From Trichococcus patagoniensis (lineage in GTDB: Bacteria > Bacillota > Bacilli > Lactobacillales > Aerococcaceae), in the NCBI RefSeq assembly GCF_003051085.1, contig NZ_QAOM01000025.1:1-36660 (forward strand): a DNA stretch of 36,660 nt. Reading direction: 5' to 3'. Shown here one piece after another: positions 7,138-14,078 of the stretch. A program made the translations under genes and the position numbers. Within the stretch, counting starts at the first letter, position 1, and every line of letters begins with the position of its first letter. The notes under the pieces are model-generated. The model was not told where the DNA came from. It saw only the letters and a program-made list of their open reading frames with translations, and did no database searches.

Positions 7138-7587
7138 TTTATGTTTACAATAAGCAAATGTTTTGTAATAATTTTTAGGCATTAAAAGCGGATTAGGTTC
7201 GATCTGCTTGAGAAATGACATGTATTGAAACATATGTTACAGCTGTAACAATTGATAAATCAGTAGTTTGGATATTTTTTGACATGGAGTTTGTGAAAAA
7301 AGACAGCTATTGTGCCAATTGTTACAAATTGATTTTCTATATTACGACAGCGTAATATTTGACTTATGTTTGTAAGATAAACAGTTATTTGAGACAGTCA
7401 CGTTAAGATGGAATAACAAAGAATGTATTTTTAACTTTGGTGGTTTGATTCATGATAGGATTGTCTCTGTTGAAAGAACTCCGATCGAGACCTGGATAAA
7501 TACTTCATTTATCAAATAAAAAAGGTCATGAAGAGTATAAATTGCAATACGAAAACATTGCGAAGAGAAGAAAGGGACAAAACACAC
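7138..7587. promoter_or_regulatory. 450-base AT-rich upstream region of the wall hydrolase gene, with palindromes
   Basis: No gene seen. It holds a perfect 16-base palindrome TGTTACAGCTGTAACA (7235-7250), a near-palindrome around CAATTGTTACAAATTG (7313-7331), and an inverted repeat ATATTACG/CGTAATAT with a 4-base gap (7339-7358), all candidate regulator sites. TTGACT at 7359-7364 could be a -35, but I see no matching -10. The half-sites TGTTAC/TGTAAC resemble WalR-type TGTWAH boxes, but the 3-base spacing does not match the WalR direct repeat (5 bases). Confidence 0.45.
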
Positions 7588-8415
7588 ATGAAAAACTTCA
7601 AATCTAGATTATTCGTAACGAGCGCAACTTTAGCAGCCATCGGTTTTATGGCAACAGCGAATCCTACACAAGCAAACGCAACAGAATATAATTCATCCAC
7701 TTGGACAGCACGTACAGCAGATCAAATCAAAGCAGATATCCAAAACTTGGAGAGCGGCAGCAAATACACTTTCCAATGGGGCGATACTTTATCAGCAATC
7801 GCATTGGCGACTGAGGTATCAGTGAATGCCTTAGTAGACGTCAACAGCATCGGGAATGCAGACATGATCATTGCCGGCAATGCAATCGTATTGTCAGCAG
7901 ACCATAACATCGTGACTGTTGAACAAGACTCTGAAGTGAAGAGCTACGATGTCAGCTCTGAAGAAGCGGTTGAAGTTGAAACACCAGTTGAAGCAGTTGA
8001 AGAAGTGCAAGCAGCTGCACCAGTTGCACCAATTGCAGAACCAGTAGCAGCACTAGCTGCAGAAACATATGTTGAGCCAGCTCCAGTAGCTCAAGCAGCA
8101 GCAACGACTTACCAAGCAAGCTACTTCCTGTATCAAGTAGTCCAAGCTGAAGCAGGCCCAAGCTACCAAGAAAAAATGAATGTTGCTTCTGTCATCATGA
8201 ACCGTGTTGACTCAGGAATTTGGGGCGGAACGACCATTGACGCTGTATTGTATGCTTCTGGTCAGTTCTCAGTAGTTTCGAACGGATCTGCTGCAGCACA
8301 AACTCCATCTGCAGAAACGATCCAAGCTGTTAATGAAGTATTGAACGGAAACCGCACAACATCTGCACAAAGCTTCCGTGCTTCAGGCGATGGCGTAACG
8401 AACGTATTCTTCTAA
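7588..8415 (+). CDS. secreted LysM and SleB-type cell wall hydrolase
   Basis: A 275-residue exported protein. Residues 1-31 form a signal peptide (MKNFKSRLF, hydrophobic core, cleavage after ANA). Residues ~58-104 are one LysM domain (YTFQWGDTLSAIALATEVSVNALVDVN...), which binds peptidoglycan glycan. Residues ~105-172 are an Ala/Val/Glu/Pro-rich linker. Residues ~178-275 match the Hydrolase_2/SleB fold: VVQAEAG (E188 the expected catalytic Glu), VASVIMNRVDSG, YASGQFS. Family members cleave peptidoglycan glycan strands (lytic transglycosylase or glucosaminidase); outside spore-formers the role is wall turnover. The start at 7588 follows AAAGGGA and gives a proper signal peptide; an in-frame ATG at 7528 would add 20 charged residues ahead of it. 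Single gene with long upstream region and strong terminator. Confidence 0.88.
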   Translation: MKNFKSRLFVTSATLAAIGFMATANPTQANATEYNSSTWTARTADQIKADIQNLESGSKYTFQWGDTLSAIALATEVSVNALVDVNSIGNADMIIAGNAIVLSADHNIVTVEQDSEVKSYDVSSEEAVEVETPVEAVEEVQAAAPVAPIAEPVAALAAETYVEPAPVAQAAATTYQASYFLYQVVQAEAGPSYQEKMNVASVIMNRVDSGIWGGTTIDAVLYASGQFSVVSNGSAAAQTPSAETIQAVNEVLNGNRTTSAQSFRASGDGVTNVFF

Positions 8416-8432
8416 TCAATATAATATAGTAC

Positions 8433-8467
8433 AAAAAAGCTGAACCCATTGCGGTTCAGCTTTTTTT
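8433..8467 (+). terminator. terminator of the wall hydrolase gene
   Basis: Perfect 9-bp stem AGCTGAACC/GGTTCAGCT, loop CATTGC, flanked by A-run and T-run. Confidence 0.92.
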
Positions 8468-8512
8468 GCCGATTCTGGAAGTGGGCAACTCCGAGCAGAC
8501 GTTGCTTCGTGG

Positions 8513-8645
8513 TTGTCCGATAATCCGAAAGAATCGGACAACGAGATCATGCATGCGTCCGAGCTTGTCCGATAACCGGAAAGAATCGGACAAGCCGATC
8601 ATGCATACGTCCGATGTTGTCCGATAATCCGAAAGAATCGGACAA
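8513..8645. repeat. triple-hairpin array, TTGTCCGAT family
   Basis: Three 29-base units at 8513-8541, 8565-8593 and 8617-8645, period exactly 52. Each has perfect arms TTGTCCGAT and ATCGGACAA around an 11-base loop with CCGAAAGA or CGGAAAGA. The 23-base spacers are themselves alike (GATCATGCATGCGTCCGA versus GATCATGCATACGTCCGA). It begins about 45 bases behind the wall hydrolase terminator. The 8416-8749 gap contains only the two terminators and this array. Confidence 0.9.
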
Positions 8646-8703
8646 CGAGAGCAGGCATACCTCCTTTGACATTCTCCTACGAATCGAAAAACGGTATAAG
8701 AAA

Positions 8704-8741
8704 GAAGGGGCTACCTCGGTGGTGTGGGAGGCAGCCCCTTC
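8704..8741 (-). terminator. terminator of the HD-domain gene
   Basis: Long stem GAAGGGGCT-CCTC/GAGG-AGCCCCTTC with one mismatch and a TTTCTT tract on the minus strand. Confidence 0.75.
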
Positions 8742-8749
8742 AGTATGAG

Positions 8750-9286
8750 TTAAATGTTGATGTTCAGGTTTACCGGACTCAATTTGGAAACCAGATTGCG
8801 AAGACGGGATCCTGCGATTTCTTTGATCGGTTCGACGACCTCTCTGATCGCGACATATTTGTCCACGTAGGTTACGACAAAACTTTCTTTGTAACGCGGC
8901 AGGCCGCAACGGCTCACCAGGAACATATGCTTGAGGATGATGTCGCGCTCCAATGAGCTGATTTCAGTGATTCGGCAAGCATTTTCGCAAGCGATTTTCG
9001 GATGGGCATCTGCATGGGCACCGATATTCAACTGGGCCACAGCAACGCGGTCTTCATGGAAGAAGTCGTGCAACAGGCCGGCACGCGCAGTGGATCGGGC
9101 ATCCAATTTCCATTTTTTTGCAAGTTGGTAACTCTTATAGGATACGCGGATCGAATGCTCCAAACGATTGGTGAAGTGGTGATGGGTAATGGTCTCCATG
9201 TGCAATAATTCTTCGTGATAGATGAGATCTTCGACCAAAGCGACATATTCAACATCATTTTTCCAATGGGATTGTGGCATCTGCAT
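8750..9286 (-). CDS. HD-domain phosphohydrolase-like protein
   Basis: A 178-residue cytosolic protein with the HD superfamily metal ligands in order: H44 (RLEHSIRVS), H73-D74 (GLLHDFFHED), and D142 (TYVDKYVAI). Families with this set hydrolyse phosphate esters such as nucleotides, but this short type is usually annotated only as an HD protein and I cannot name a substrate. The start at 9286 (MQMPQSHW) is chosen because an AAGGATGAT Shine-Dalgarno-like stretch precedes it and a TATAGT -10 (9344-9349, minus) lies upstream of it; the frame stays open to 9424, through that promoter. Divergent from the aminotransferase gene and ended by the hairpin at 8704-8741. Confidence 0.75.
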   Translation of the reverse strand: MQMPQSHWKNDVEYVALVEDLIYHEELLHMETITHHHFTNRLEHSIRVSYKSYQLAKKWKLDARSTARAGLLHDFFHEDRVAVAQLNIGAHADAHPKIACENACRITEISSLERDIILKHMFLVSRCGLPRYKESFVVTYVDKYVAIREVVEPIKEIAGSRLRNLVSKLSPVNLNINI

Positions 9287-9518
9287 GCTTATTCTATCAT
9301 CCTTTATGTAAGTAGATTTGGTTGTAATTTTCATGATGCCCATACTATACACCCACAGCAGAAAAAAAGGAAGGGACCCGTTGTGTTTTTCTTCACTTTT
9401 ACTAATTTTTAAATTGTTTGTCATTTGGCTGTCACATCCGCTCTTTTTCGAATTGGCGTGTACTTTTCGGTATTCCGGAGTAGAATAGGGAATATGATAA
9501 CGGGAAGGGGCGTCGAAT

Positions 9519-10349
9519 ATGGAAAAAGTGGAAGGACCATATTACTTATTGAACGATGATCTTGTCAAGAATGCTGATGGCGGGAGCTATCCGGAATTTG
9601 AAGGTCGGACGGTATATGAAGTCATCCGTGTCGAGGATGGGATTGCGATATTTTTGGAGGATCATTTGGATCGTTTTTTCCGGTCCGCTGCTTATCTGGA
9701 TCTGCCGCTGCCAGCTACGGCAGAATCCATCGAGGACCGTGTCTATCGACTGATAGCCGCCAATCAGGTGGGGGATCAGAACCTTAAGTTCATCCTTGGG
9801 AAAACGTCAAAAAGCGAAAGCGTTTTGTGGATCTTTTTCACCCAGAGCATCTACCCGCCAAAAAGTTATTATGAAGAGGGCATCGCGACGAGCCTGTTCC
9901 GTATCGAACGGCTGGATCCGAACATCAAGCTTGTCCGGTCGGATTATCAGAAAGCCGTGCTGCAGGAACGGGCGGATAAAGACGTTTATGAGCTGCTGCT
10001 TGTGGATGGAAATGAGGAAATAACGGAAGGCAGCCGCACGAATGTCTTTTTTGTTAAAGGGGAAGAATTGTACACGCCCCCTGCAAAAGCGGTACTTCTG
10101 GGAATTGTCCGCAAGAAAGTGTTCGAAATATGTGAAAAAAGGCAGATTCCGATCAACGAGACGGCCATCCCTGTCGAGTGGGTCAAGGATGCTGGAGGAG
10201 CCTTCGTTTCCGGAACCGGCAATAACGTGCTGCCGATATCGAAAATTGGAACGGTTGCTATTCCAACGATGAACAATCCGACAGTGCAGACGATCATGGC
10301 GGATTATGCGGAAATGGTCAGCGTGTATAAGGAAGCAAAGAAACAGTAA
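9519..10349 (+). CDS. class IV PLP-dependent aminotransferase
   Basis: A 276-residue cytosolic enzyme of the fold-type IV group (branched-chain aminotransferase, D-alanine aminotransferase, aminodeoxychorismate lyase). It shows VYEVIRVEDGIAIFLEDHLDRFFRSA near residues 32-57, the PLP-lysine region PNIKLVRSDYQKAVL (134-148), the conserved YELLLVDGNEEITEGSRTNVFFV (157-179, E170 in TEGSRTN), and a late VSGTGNNVLPI that binds the cofactor phosphate. The lysine most likely to bind PLP is K137, set slightly earlier relative to the following Tyr than in branched-chain aminotransferases. Substrate is uncertain. Start ATG follows GAAGGGG. Single gene; it precedes the long spacer before birA. Confidence 0.85.
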   Translation: MEKVEGPYYLLNDDLVKNADGGSYPEFEGRTVYEVIRVEDGIAIFLEDHLDRFFRSAAYLDLPLPATAESIEDRVYRLIAANQVGDQNLKFILGKTSKSESVLWIFFTQSIYPPKSYYEEGIATSLFRIERLDPNIKLVRSDYQKAVLQERADKDVYELLLVDGNEEITEGSRTNVFFVKGEELYTPPAKAVLLGIVRKKVFEICEKRQIPINETAIPVEWVKDAGGAFVSGTGNNVLPISKIGTVAIPTMNNPTVQTIMADYAEMVSVYKEAKKQ

Positions 10350-10380
10350 AAAAACATTGTTACCCTTTATAATTAATAGG

Positions 10381-10457
10381 TTGACAAAGAGCCTGCCAGC
10401 GGTTAAACTGAATACAGCATTGAGACCATCACTTCGGTTCAAGTGGTGGTTTTTTTA
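10381..10457 (+). promoter_or_regulatory. promoter-like TTGACA-17-TAAACT directly followed by a terminator
   Basis: TTGACA (10381-10386) and TAAACT (10404-10409) have 17-base spacing. Only ~15 bases later comes a strong terminator: ACCATCACTT/AAGTGGTGGT (10425-10450, one G-U) with seven T. The hairpin serves the aminotransferase gene; the promoter would yield an RNA of about 40 nt. Confidence 0.5.
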
Positions 10458-10562
10458 TATTCTAGAAAAGTATAAGATTATTTTCTAATCAAAAGTGCAT
10501 CACCATAGGTGTTTTACAGGATAGCAAAATATTCTATGCATCTCAACATGGTGGCTAGCTTC

Positions 10563-10666
10563 ACGGGTTAGCCCTTCGGAAATTAGATAAATCTGACCCA
10601 TTGCGCTCTACGATGCTCATTCAGGGCCAGATTTCCTAAATTTCTTTCAGGGCTGAGCGAACCCGT
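10563..10666. repeat. long imperfect inverted repeat upstream of birA
   Basis: The left arm (ACGGGTT, AGCCCT, GAAATTAG, AAATCTG, CCC, 10563-10599) finds its complement in order in the right arm (GGG, CAGATTT, CTAAATTTC, AGGGCT, AACCCGT, 10624-10666) with small bulges. It could be the mRNA leader of birA or a miniature inverted-repeat element. The rest of the 10350-10698 gap holds the promoter/terminator pair above and an AT-rich stretch with nothing I recognise. Confidence 0.7.
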
Positions 10667-10698
10667 TCAGCTTTTCTTAAAGAGAATGGAGGGAAAGG

Positions 10699-11691
10699 AT
10701 GTCAACAAAGGAGAAAGTCCTGCAGTTTCTGGAGCAGCATAAAGGCGAAAGTATTTCCGGCCAAGATTTGGCTGATCAATTGGAAGTATCCAGAACATCC
10801 GTATGGAAAGCAATCAATGGCCTGAAAAAAGAAGGCTATCAGATAGAAGCAACGACGAATAAAGGGTATCAACTGTCAGTCGAAACCGATTTGTTGTCGG
10901 AGGCCGCCATCGTGCCTCTGCTATCGGAAGCGCTGAAAGGTCACCGGATCATTGCGCATAAAACGATCGATTCGACCAACTTGGAGGCCAAACGGATTGT
11001 CAACGAAGAAGCGACCTTCGAAGGCGTGATCTTATCGGAAGAACAGACAAAGGGCAGAGGGCGCTTGGGTAGAGTTTTCTACTCACCGAGCGAATCGGGC
11101 CTGTACATGAGTTTGGTTTTGAAGCCGGTTGCTGATCTGGATAACGCCACTTTGATCACGACCGCCGCCGCTGTGGCCGTCTGTCAGGCGATCGAAACAT
11201 TGACAGGAAAAGAACCCCAAATCAAATGGGTGAATGATATCTTTCTGGATGGCAGGAAAGTCTGCGGCATCCTGACGGAAGGCATCATGGATATGGAATC
11301 GCGGACGATCGGAACGATCATTTTAGGGATCGGCCTGAATTTCCGGGCGCCTAAAACGGATTTTCCTGATGAAATCCAATCGATTGCCGGCACGTTGTTC
11401 GATTCAAAAAATGCCGTGGTGACACGGAACCAAATGGCTGCCGAAATACTCAATCGTTTTTATGACCTTTACCCTGATTTGACATCCCGTTCCTACCTGG
11501 ATGAATACCGCAAACGCTGTTTCGTCTTGGGTGAACAGGTCACTTTCCCGCAAGGAAACGAAACGATCGAAGCCAAAGCGGTTGCGATCGACGACGATGG
11601 CGGACTAGTTGTAGCATTGCCCGATGGGGAAACGAAAACCCTGACCTATGGCGAAATCAGCATCAAAATCAAAAAGAGAGAAGGAAAATAA
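10699..11691 (+). CDS. birA: bifunctional biotin-protein ligase/repressor BirA
   Basis: A 330-residue protein. Residues 1-~65 form a winged helix (ISGQDLADQLEVSRTSVWKAINGLKKEGYQIEA), which makes this a class II, DNA-binding ligase. The catalytic domain carries the biotinyl-AMP loop GRGRLGRVFYSP (about residues 118-129), KWVNDIFLDGRKVCGILTE (176-194), and a C-terminal SH3-like domain. It activates biotin with ATP and attaches it to carboxylases; with biotinyl-AMP the dimer represses biotin genes. Start ATG follows GGAGGG. It is one base apart from bioY, forming a biotin uptake and use operon. I did not find a BirA-type palindromic operator upstream. Confidence 0.96.
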   Translation: MSTKEKVLQFLEQHKGESISGQDLADQLEVSRTSVWKAINGLKKEGYQIEATTNKGYQLSVETDLLSEAAIVPLLSEALKGHRIIAHKTIDSTNLEAKRIVNEEATFEGVILSEEQTKGRGRLGRVFYSPSESGLYMSLVLKPVADLDNATLITTAAAVAVCQAIETLTGKEPQIKWVNDIFLDGRKVCGILTEGIMDMESRTIGTIILGIGLNFRAPKTDFPDEIQSIAGTLFDSKNAVVTRNQMAAEILNRFYDLYPDLTSRSYLDEYRKRCFVLGEQVTFPQGNETIEAKAVAIDDDGGLVVALPDGETKTLTYGEISIKIKKREGK

Positions 11692-11692
11692 C

Positions 11693-12220
11693 ATGAAATT
11701 ATCAACAAGAGATTTGACCCAAATCAGCATATTTGCGGCTTTGACATTCGTCAGCGGCTTCCTAAGCATCCCCGTCGGACCCGTTCCGATCACTTTGCAG
11801 ACACTTTTGGTTTTGCTGACCGGCTTCTTCTTGCGTCCGAAAGCTGCCTTTTTTGCGCAACTGCTGCCTTTATTGCTGAAATTATTGCTTGGAGGATTCC
11901 AAGCCTTTTTGACTCCTAGCTTCGGGTTTGTGTTTGGATTTATTGCAGCGGCTACTTTGATTTCCTACCTCGTGCATAATAAAGAAGGCAGCTTCTTGAA
12001 TTATGGGATCGCAGCTGTTGCCGGTACGATCGTCATGTACGCAATCGGTTTGCCTTATATGGCGATGATCCTGAATGTTGTCATGGGCAATCAATTCGAC
12101 TTGGCCGCAATTTTCCAGATGGGCATGTTGTTATTCATTCCGGGGGACATCGCCAAAGCTGTTTTGGCCATCATCCTGGCTGATCGTTTAAAAGGTCGTG
12201 TGCGCGTATTCCAGCATTGA
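11693..12220 (+). CDS. bioY: biotin ECF transporter substrate-binding subunit BioY
   Basis: A 175-residue integral membrane protein with five to six hydrophobic helices (ISIFAALTFVSGFLSIPVG; ITLQTLLVLLTGFFL; FGFVFGFIAAATLISYLV; GIAAVAGTIVMYAIGLPYMA; AIFQMGMLLFIPGDIAKAVLAIILA). PVGPVPITLQTLLVLL and FIPGD are hallmarks of BioY, the S-component that captures biotin and works with a shared energising module encoded elsewhere. Start ATG 11693 follows AAGGAAA and lies one base behind the birA stop; the open frame upstream of it overlaps birA and is not used. Co-transcribed with birA and closed by a strong terminator. Confidence 0.95.
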   Translation: MKLSTRDLTQISIFAALTFVSGFLSIPVGPVPITLQTLLVLLTGFFLRPKAAFFAQLLPLLLKLLLGGFQAFLTPSFGFVFGFIAAATLISYLVHNKEGSFLNYGIAAVAGTIVMYAIGLPYMAMILNVVMGNQFDLAAIFQMGMLLFIPGDIAKAVLAIILADRLKGRVRVFQH

Positions 12221-12250
12221 TTCAGATTTTTGAAAAAAAATAAATGATTC

Positions 12251-12294
12251 AAAAGCATCCAAAACCGCTGTCTGCTGGGGTTGGATGCTTTTTC
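12251..12294 (+). terminator. birA-bioY terminator
   Basis: AAGCATCCAA/TTGGATGCTT perfect 10-bp stem followed by a T-run. Confidence 0.9.
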
Positions 12295-12328
12295 TTGAAA
12301 AAATATCTCGAATTCGTGAATATATAAC

Positions 12329-12357
12329 TTGAAATACATTCCGGGATGTGGCATAAT
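12329..12357 (+). promoter_or_regulatory. promoter of the flavin reductase gene
   Basis: TTGAAA (12329-12334), 17 bases, CATAAT (12352-12357). The transcript would start near 12364 and carry a ~165-base leader (to 12527) with two strong ribosome binding sites (GGAGGTGA at 12388-12395 and GGAGG at 12421-12425). Confidence 0.75.
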
Positions 12358-12391
12358 GATATCAAGCTTACGAAATGTAAGAGAGGTGGAG

Positions 12392-12463
12392 GTGAGTCCT
12401 TCATTGAAAATCAAGTGCATGGAGGAAAAAAATGGAAAACACATCTATAATATCTCGTATTAG
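12392..12463 (+). CDS. possible 23-codon upstream ORF in the flavin reductase leader
   Basis: A GTG at 12392 behind AGAGG opens a 23-codon frame ending at TAG 12461-12463; a TTG (12404) and an ATG (12419) are in the same frame. It overlaps the start of the N-terminally extended version of the next gene. It may be a leader peptide or chance. No similarity recognised. Confidence 0.25.
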   Translation: MSPSLKIKCMEEKNGKHIYNISY

Positions 12464-12527
12464 TAATGCTTTGTTTGGGAATAAAAATACAACTACAATA
12501 ACAATAGACGAAAAGGGGAAAACAACT

Positions 12528-13085
12528 ATGAAAATCGGAATTATCTCAGGAAGCGTACGCGAAGGAAGAAACTCAGCAGCAGTATCAGAATGGATCCATG
12601 AATTTGCCGAAAAACGCAATGACGGCGGCATCGAATACGAAATCGTAGCTTTGGCAAATTATGACTTGCCTTTGTTGGGCGCTAAATTGCCGGAAGAACG
12701 TCAAGCAGCAGCTGGTGCAGCGATCCAAGCTTGGTCAGAAAAAATGGCTTCATTCGACGGATACGTGTTTGTGACACCTGAATACAACCATGCAGTCGGT
12801 GGCGCTTTGAAGAATGCGTTGGATTTCCTGAAGCCTGAAGTAGCCGATAAAGCAGCCGGATTTGTAGGATACGGAAGCTTGGGCGGGGCCCGCGCGCACG
12901 AAAACATGCGCGTCATCCTTGGTGAATTGAGTGTAGCGACTGTGCACACAACAGTAAACTTCTCATTGATGACTGATTTTGAGAACATGAGCAATTTTGT
13001 GCCGAACGATTATCATGCAGGCAATGCGACAGCGATGTTCAACGAATTGATCAAATGGTCTGGAGCATTGAAAACGATCCGTTAA
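12528..13085 (+). CDS. NAD(P)H-dependent FMN reductase family protein
   Basis: A 185-residue flavodoxin-fold oxidoreductase. The FMN phosphate loop is SGSVREGRNS (about residues 7-16), and PEYNHAVGGALKNALDFL (82-99 region) matches the PEYNxSxPGxLKNAxDW motif of the NADPH-dependent FMN/quinone/azo reductase family. It would pass electrons from NAD(P)H through FMN to a small acceptor. The start at 12528 (MKIGIISGS) matches family length and has AAGGGG upstream. An in-frame ATG at 12432, behind a better GGAGG, would add 32 residues rich in Ser/Thr/Asn with no family counterpart; both starts are possible. Own promoter at 12329-12357 and own terminator. Confidence 0.88.
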   Translation: MKIGIISGSVREGRNSAAVSEWIHEFAEKRNDGGIEYEIVALANYDLPLLGAKLPEERQAAAGAAIQAWSEKMASFDGYVFVTPEYNHAVGGALKNALDFLKPEVADKAAGFVGYGSLGGARAHENMRVILGELSVATVHTTVNFSLMTDFENMSNFVPNDYHAGNATAMFNELIKWSGALKTIR

Positions 13086-13116
13086 TAGCTAGAATAAGAA
13101 TTGGAGAGATTCGAGG

Positions 13117-13145
13117 AGACCGCCGTGCGAGTTGGGCGGTCTTTT
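13117..13145 (+). terminator. flavin reductase terminator
   Basis: AGACCGCC/GGCGGTCT perfect stem with a T-run. Confidence 0.9.
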
Positions 13146-13183
13146 TGCGTTTTTTGAGAAATGCTTCCTTCACCTTTCGTCCA

Positions 13184-13212
13184 TTGATTTTCTGAAAGCG
13201 AGCGTCTATACT
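13184..13212 (+). promoter_or_regulatory. promoter of the DUF554 gene
   Basis: TTGATT (13184-13189), 17 bases, TATACT (13207-13212). Confidence 0.7.
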
Positions 13213-13289
13213 GAAGCGTACTGAGCTTGCAAGCAAGCGTTCGAATCAAGTATTCAGCTTATAGGTAAAAAACAGTCGGAGGGGATAAA

Positions 13290-13976
13290 GTGGTTTTGTT
13301 GGGAAGTTTGGTCAATAGTGCTGCCATAATATTGGGTGGCGGCATCGGGTTGACTTTGAAGAAAGGCTTGTCCGATAGAGTAGCGATTGCGGTGATGAAT
13401 GCTTTAGCGCTCTGCGTCCTTTACATTGGCGTGAGCGGCATGTTGAAGGGAGAGAATATTTTGATCACCATTTTGTCGATGGTTTTTGGGACTTTGGTCG
13501 GAGAATGGGTCGATCTGGATAAAAAAATCAATCAGTTGGGGGATACGATCGAAAAGAGAGTTTCTTCAGCTGATGATGAAGTTTCCGTTTCGAAAGGATT
13601 CGTGACAGCAAGTCTGCTGTTCTGTGTCGGTGCGATGGCAATCGTCGGTGCGTTGCAAAGCGGTTTGACCGGAAACCATGATACGTTGTTCGCCAAGTCC
13701 TTGATCGATGGCATTGCCGCGATCGTGATGGCATCCAGTCTGGGATTCGGGGTGTTGCTTTCAGCCGGCTTGATCCTCATTTATGAAGGCGGGATTACTC
13801 TTTTTGCCAATGTCCTGGCGCCGCTTTTGACCGATTCTGTTATCAACGAGATGACTTGCGTCGGCTCTCTGTTGATTGTCGGGCTAGCTTTGAACATGCT
13901 GAAATTGACGGATCTCAAGATCATGAATTATGCGCCTGCCGTATTTTTCCCGATTCTCCTCGGATTATTTATGTGA
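13290..13976 (+). CDS. DUF554 (YqgA-like) membrane protein
   Basis: A 228-residue protein of about seven membrane segments (SLVNSAAIILGGGIGLTL; VAIAVMNALALCVLYIGVSGML; ILITILSMVFGTLVGEWVDL; FVTASLLFCVGAMAIVGALQSG; AAIVMASSLGFGVLLSAGLILIY; CVGSLLIVGLALNML; FFPILLGLFM). The GSLVNSAAIILGGGIGL start, GxLVGExxDL, FVTASLLFCVGAMAIVGALQSGL and DTLFAKSLIDGI are the conserved stretches of DUF554, a widespread family of unknown function, perhaps a transporter. The start is GTG at 13290, eight bases behind CGGAGGGG. Single-gene unit with its own promoter and terminator. Confidence 0.92.
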   Translation: MVLLGSLVNSAAIILGGGIGLTLKKGLSDRVAIAVMNALALCVLYIGVSGMLKGENILITILSMVFGTLVGEWVDLDKKINQLGDTIEKRVSSADDEVSVSKGFVTASLLFCVGAMAIVGALQSGLTGNHDTLFAKSLIDGIAAIVMASSLGFGVLLSAGLILIYEGGITLFANVLAPLLTDSVINEMTCVGSLLIVGLALNMLKLTDLKIMNYAPAVFFPILLGLFM

Positions 13977-13984
13977 TTGATGAG

Positions 13985-14015
13985 AAAAGACGTTCCCCAG
14001 CGAACGTCTTTTTTT
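13985..14015 (+). terminator. DUF554 gene terminator
   Basis: AAAAGACGTTC paired with GAACGTCTTTT and followed by T. Its T-tract overlaps the -35 of the next promoter. Confidence 0.9.
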
Positions 14016-14042
14016 GTACAACGCTTCGGACTCCTCTATAAT
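14014..14042 (+). promoter_or_regulatory. promoter of the SRAP gene
   Basis: TTGTAC (14014-14019), 17 bases, TATAAT (14037-14042). Confidence 0.75.
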
Positions 14043-14078
14043 CAAAGTCAAAGAGGCACGACAGAAGGAGGAAGAACA

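Noticed and set aside
7235-7250. WalR binding site
   Set aside because: The TGTTAC and TGTAAC halves form a palindrome with a 3-base gap, not the direct repeat with 5-base spacing.
8513-8645. CRISPR-like array (29-base repeats, 23-base spacers)
   Set aside because: Only three units, spacers are near-identical to each other, repeats are full palindromes, and no cas gene is near.
10458-10698. BirA operator before birA
   Set aside because: No TTGTTAAC-type inverted repeat with the expected spacing is present.
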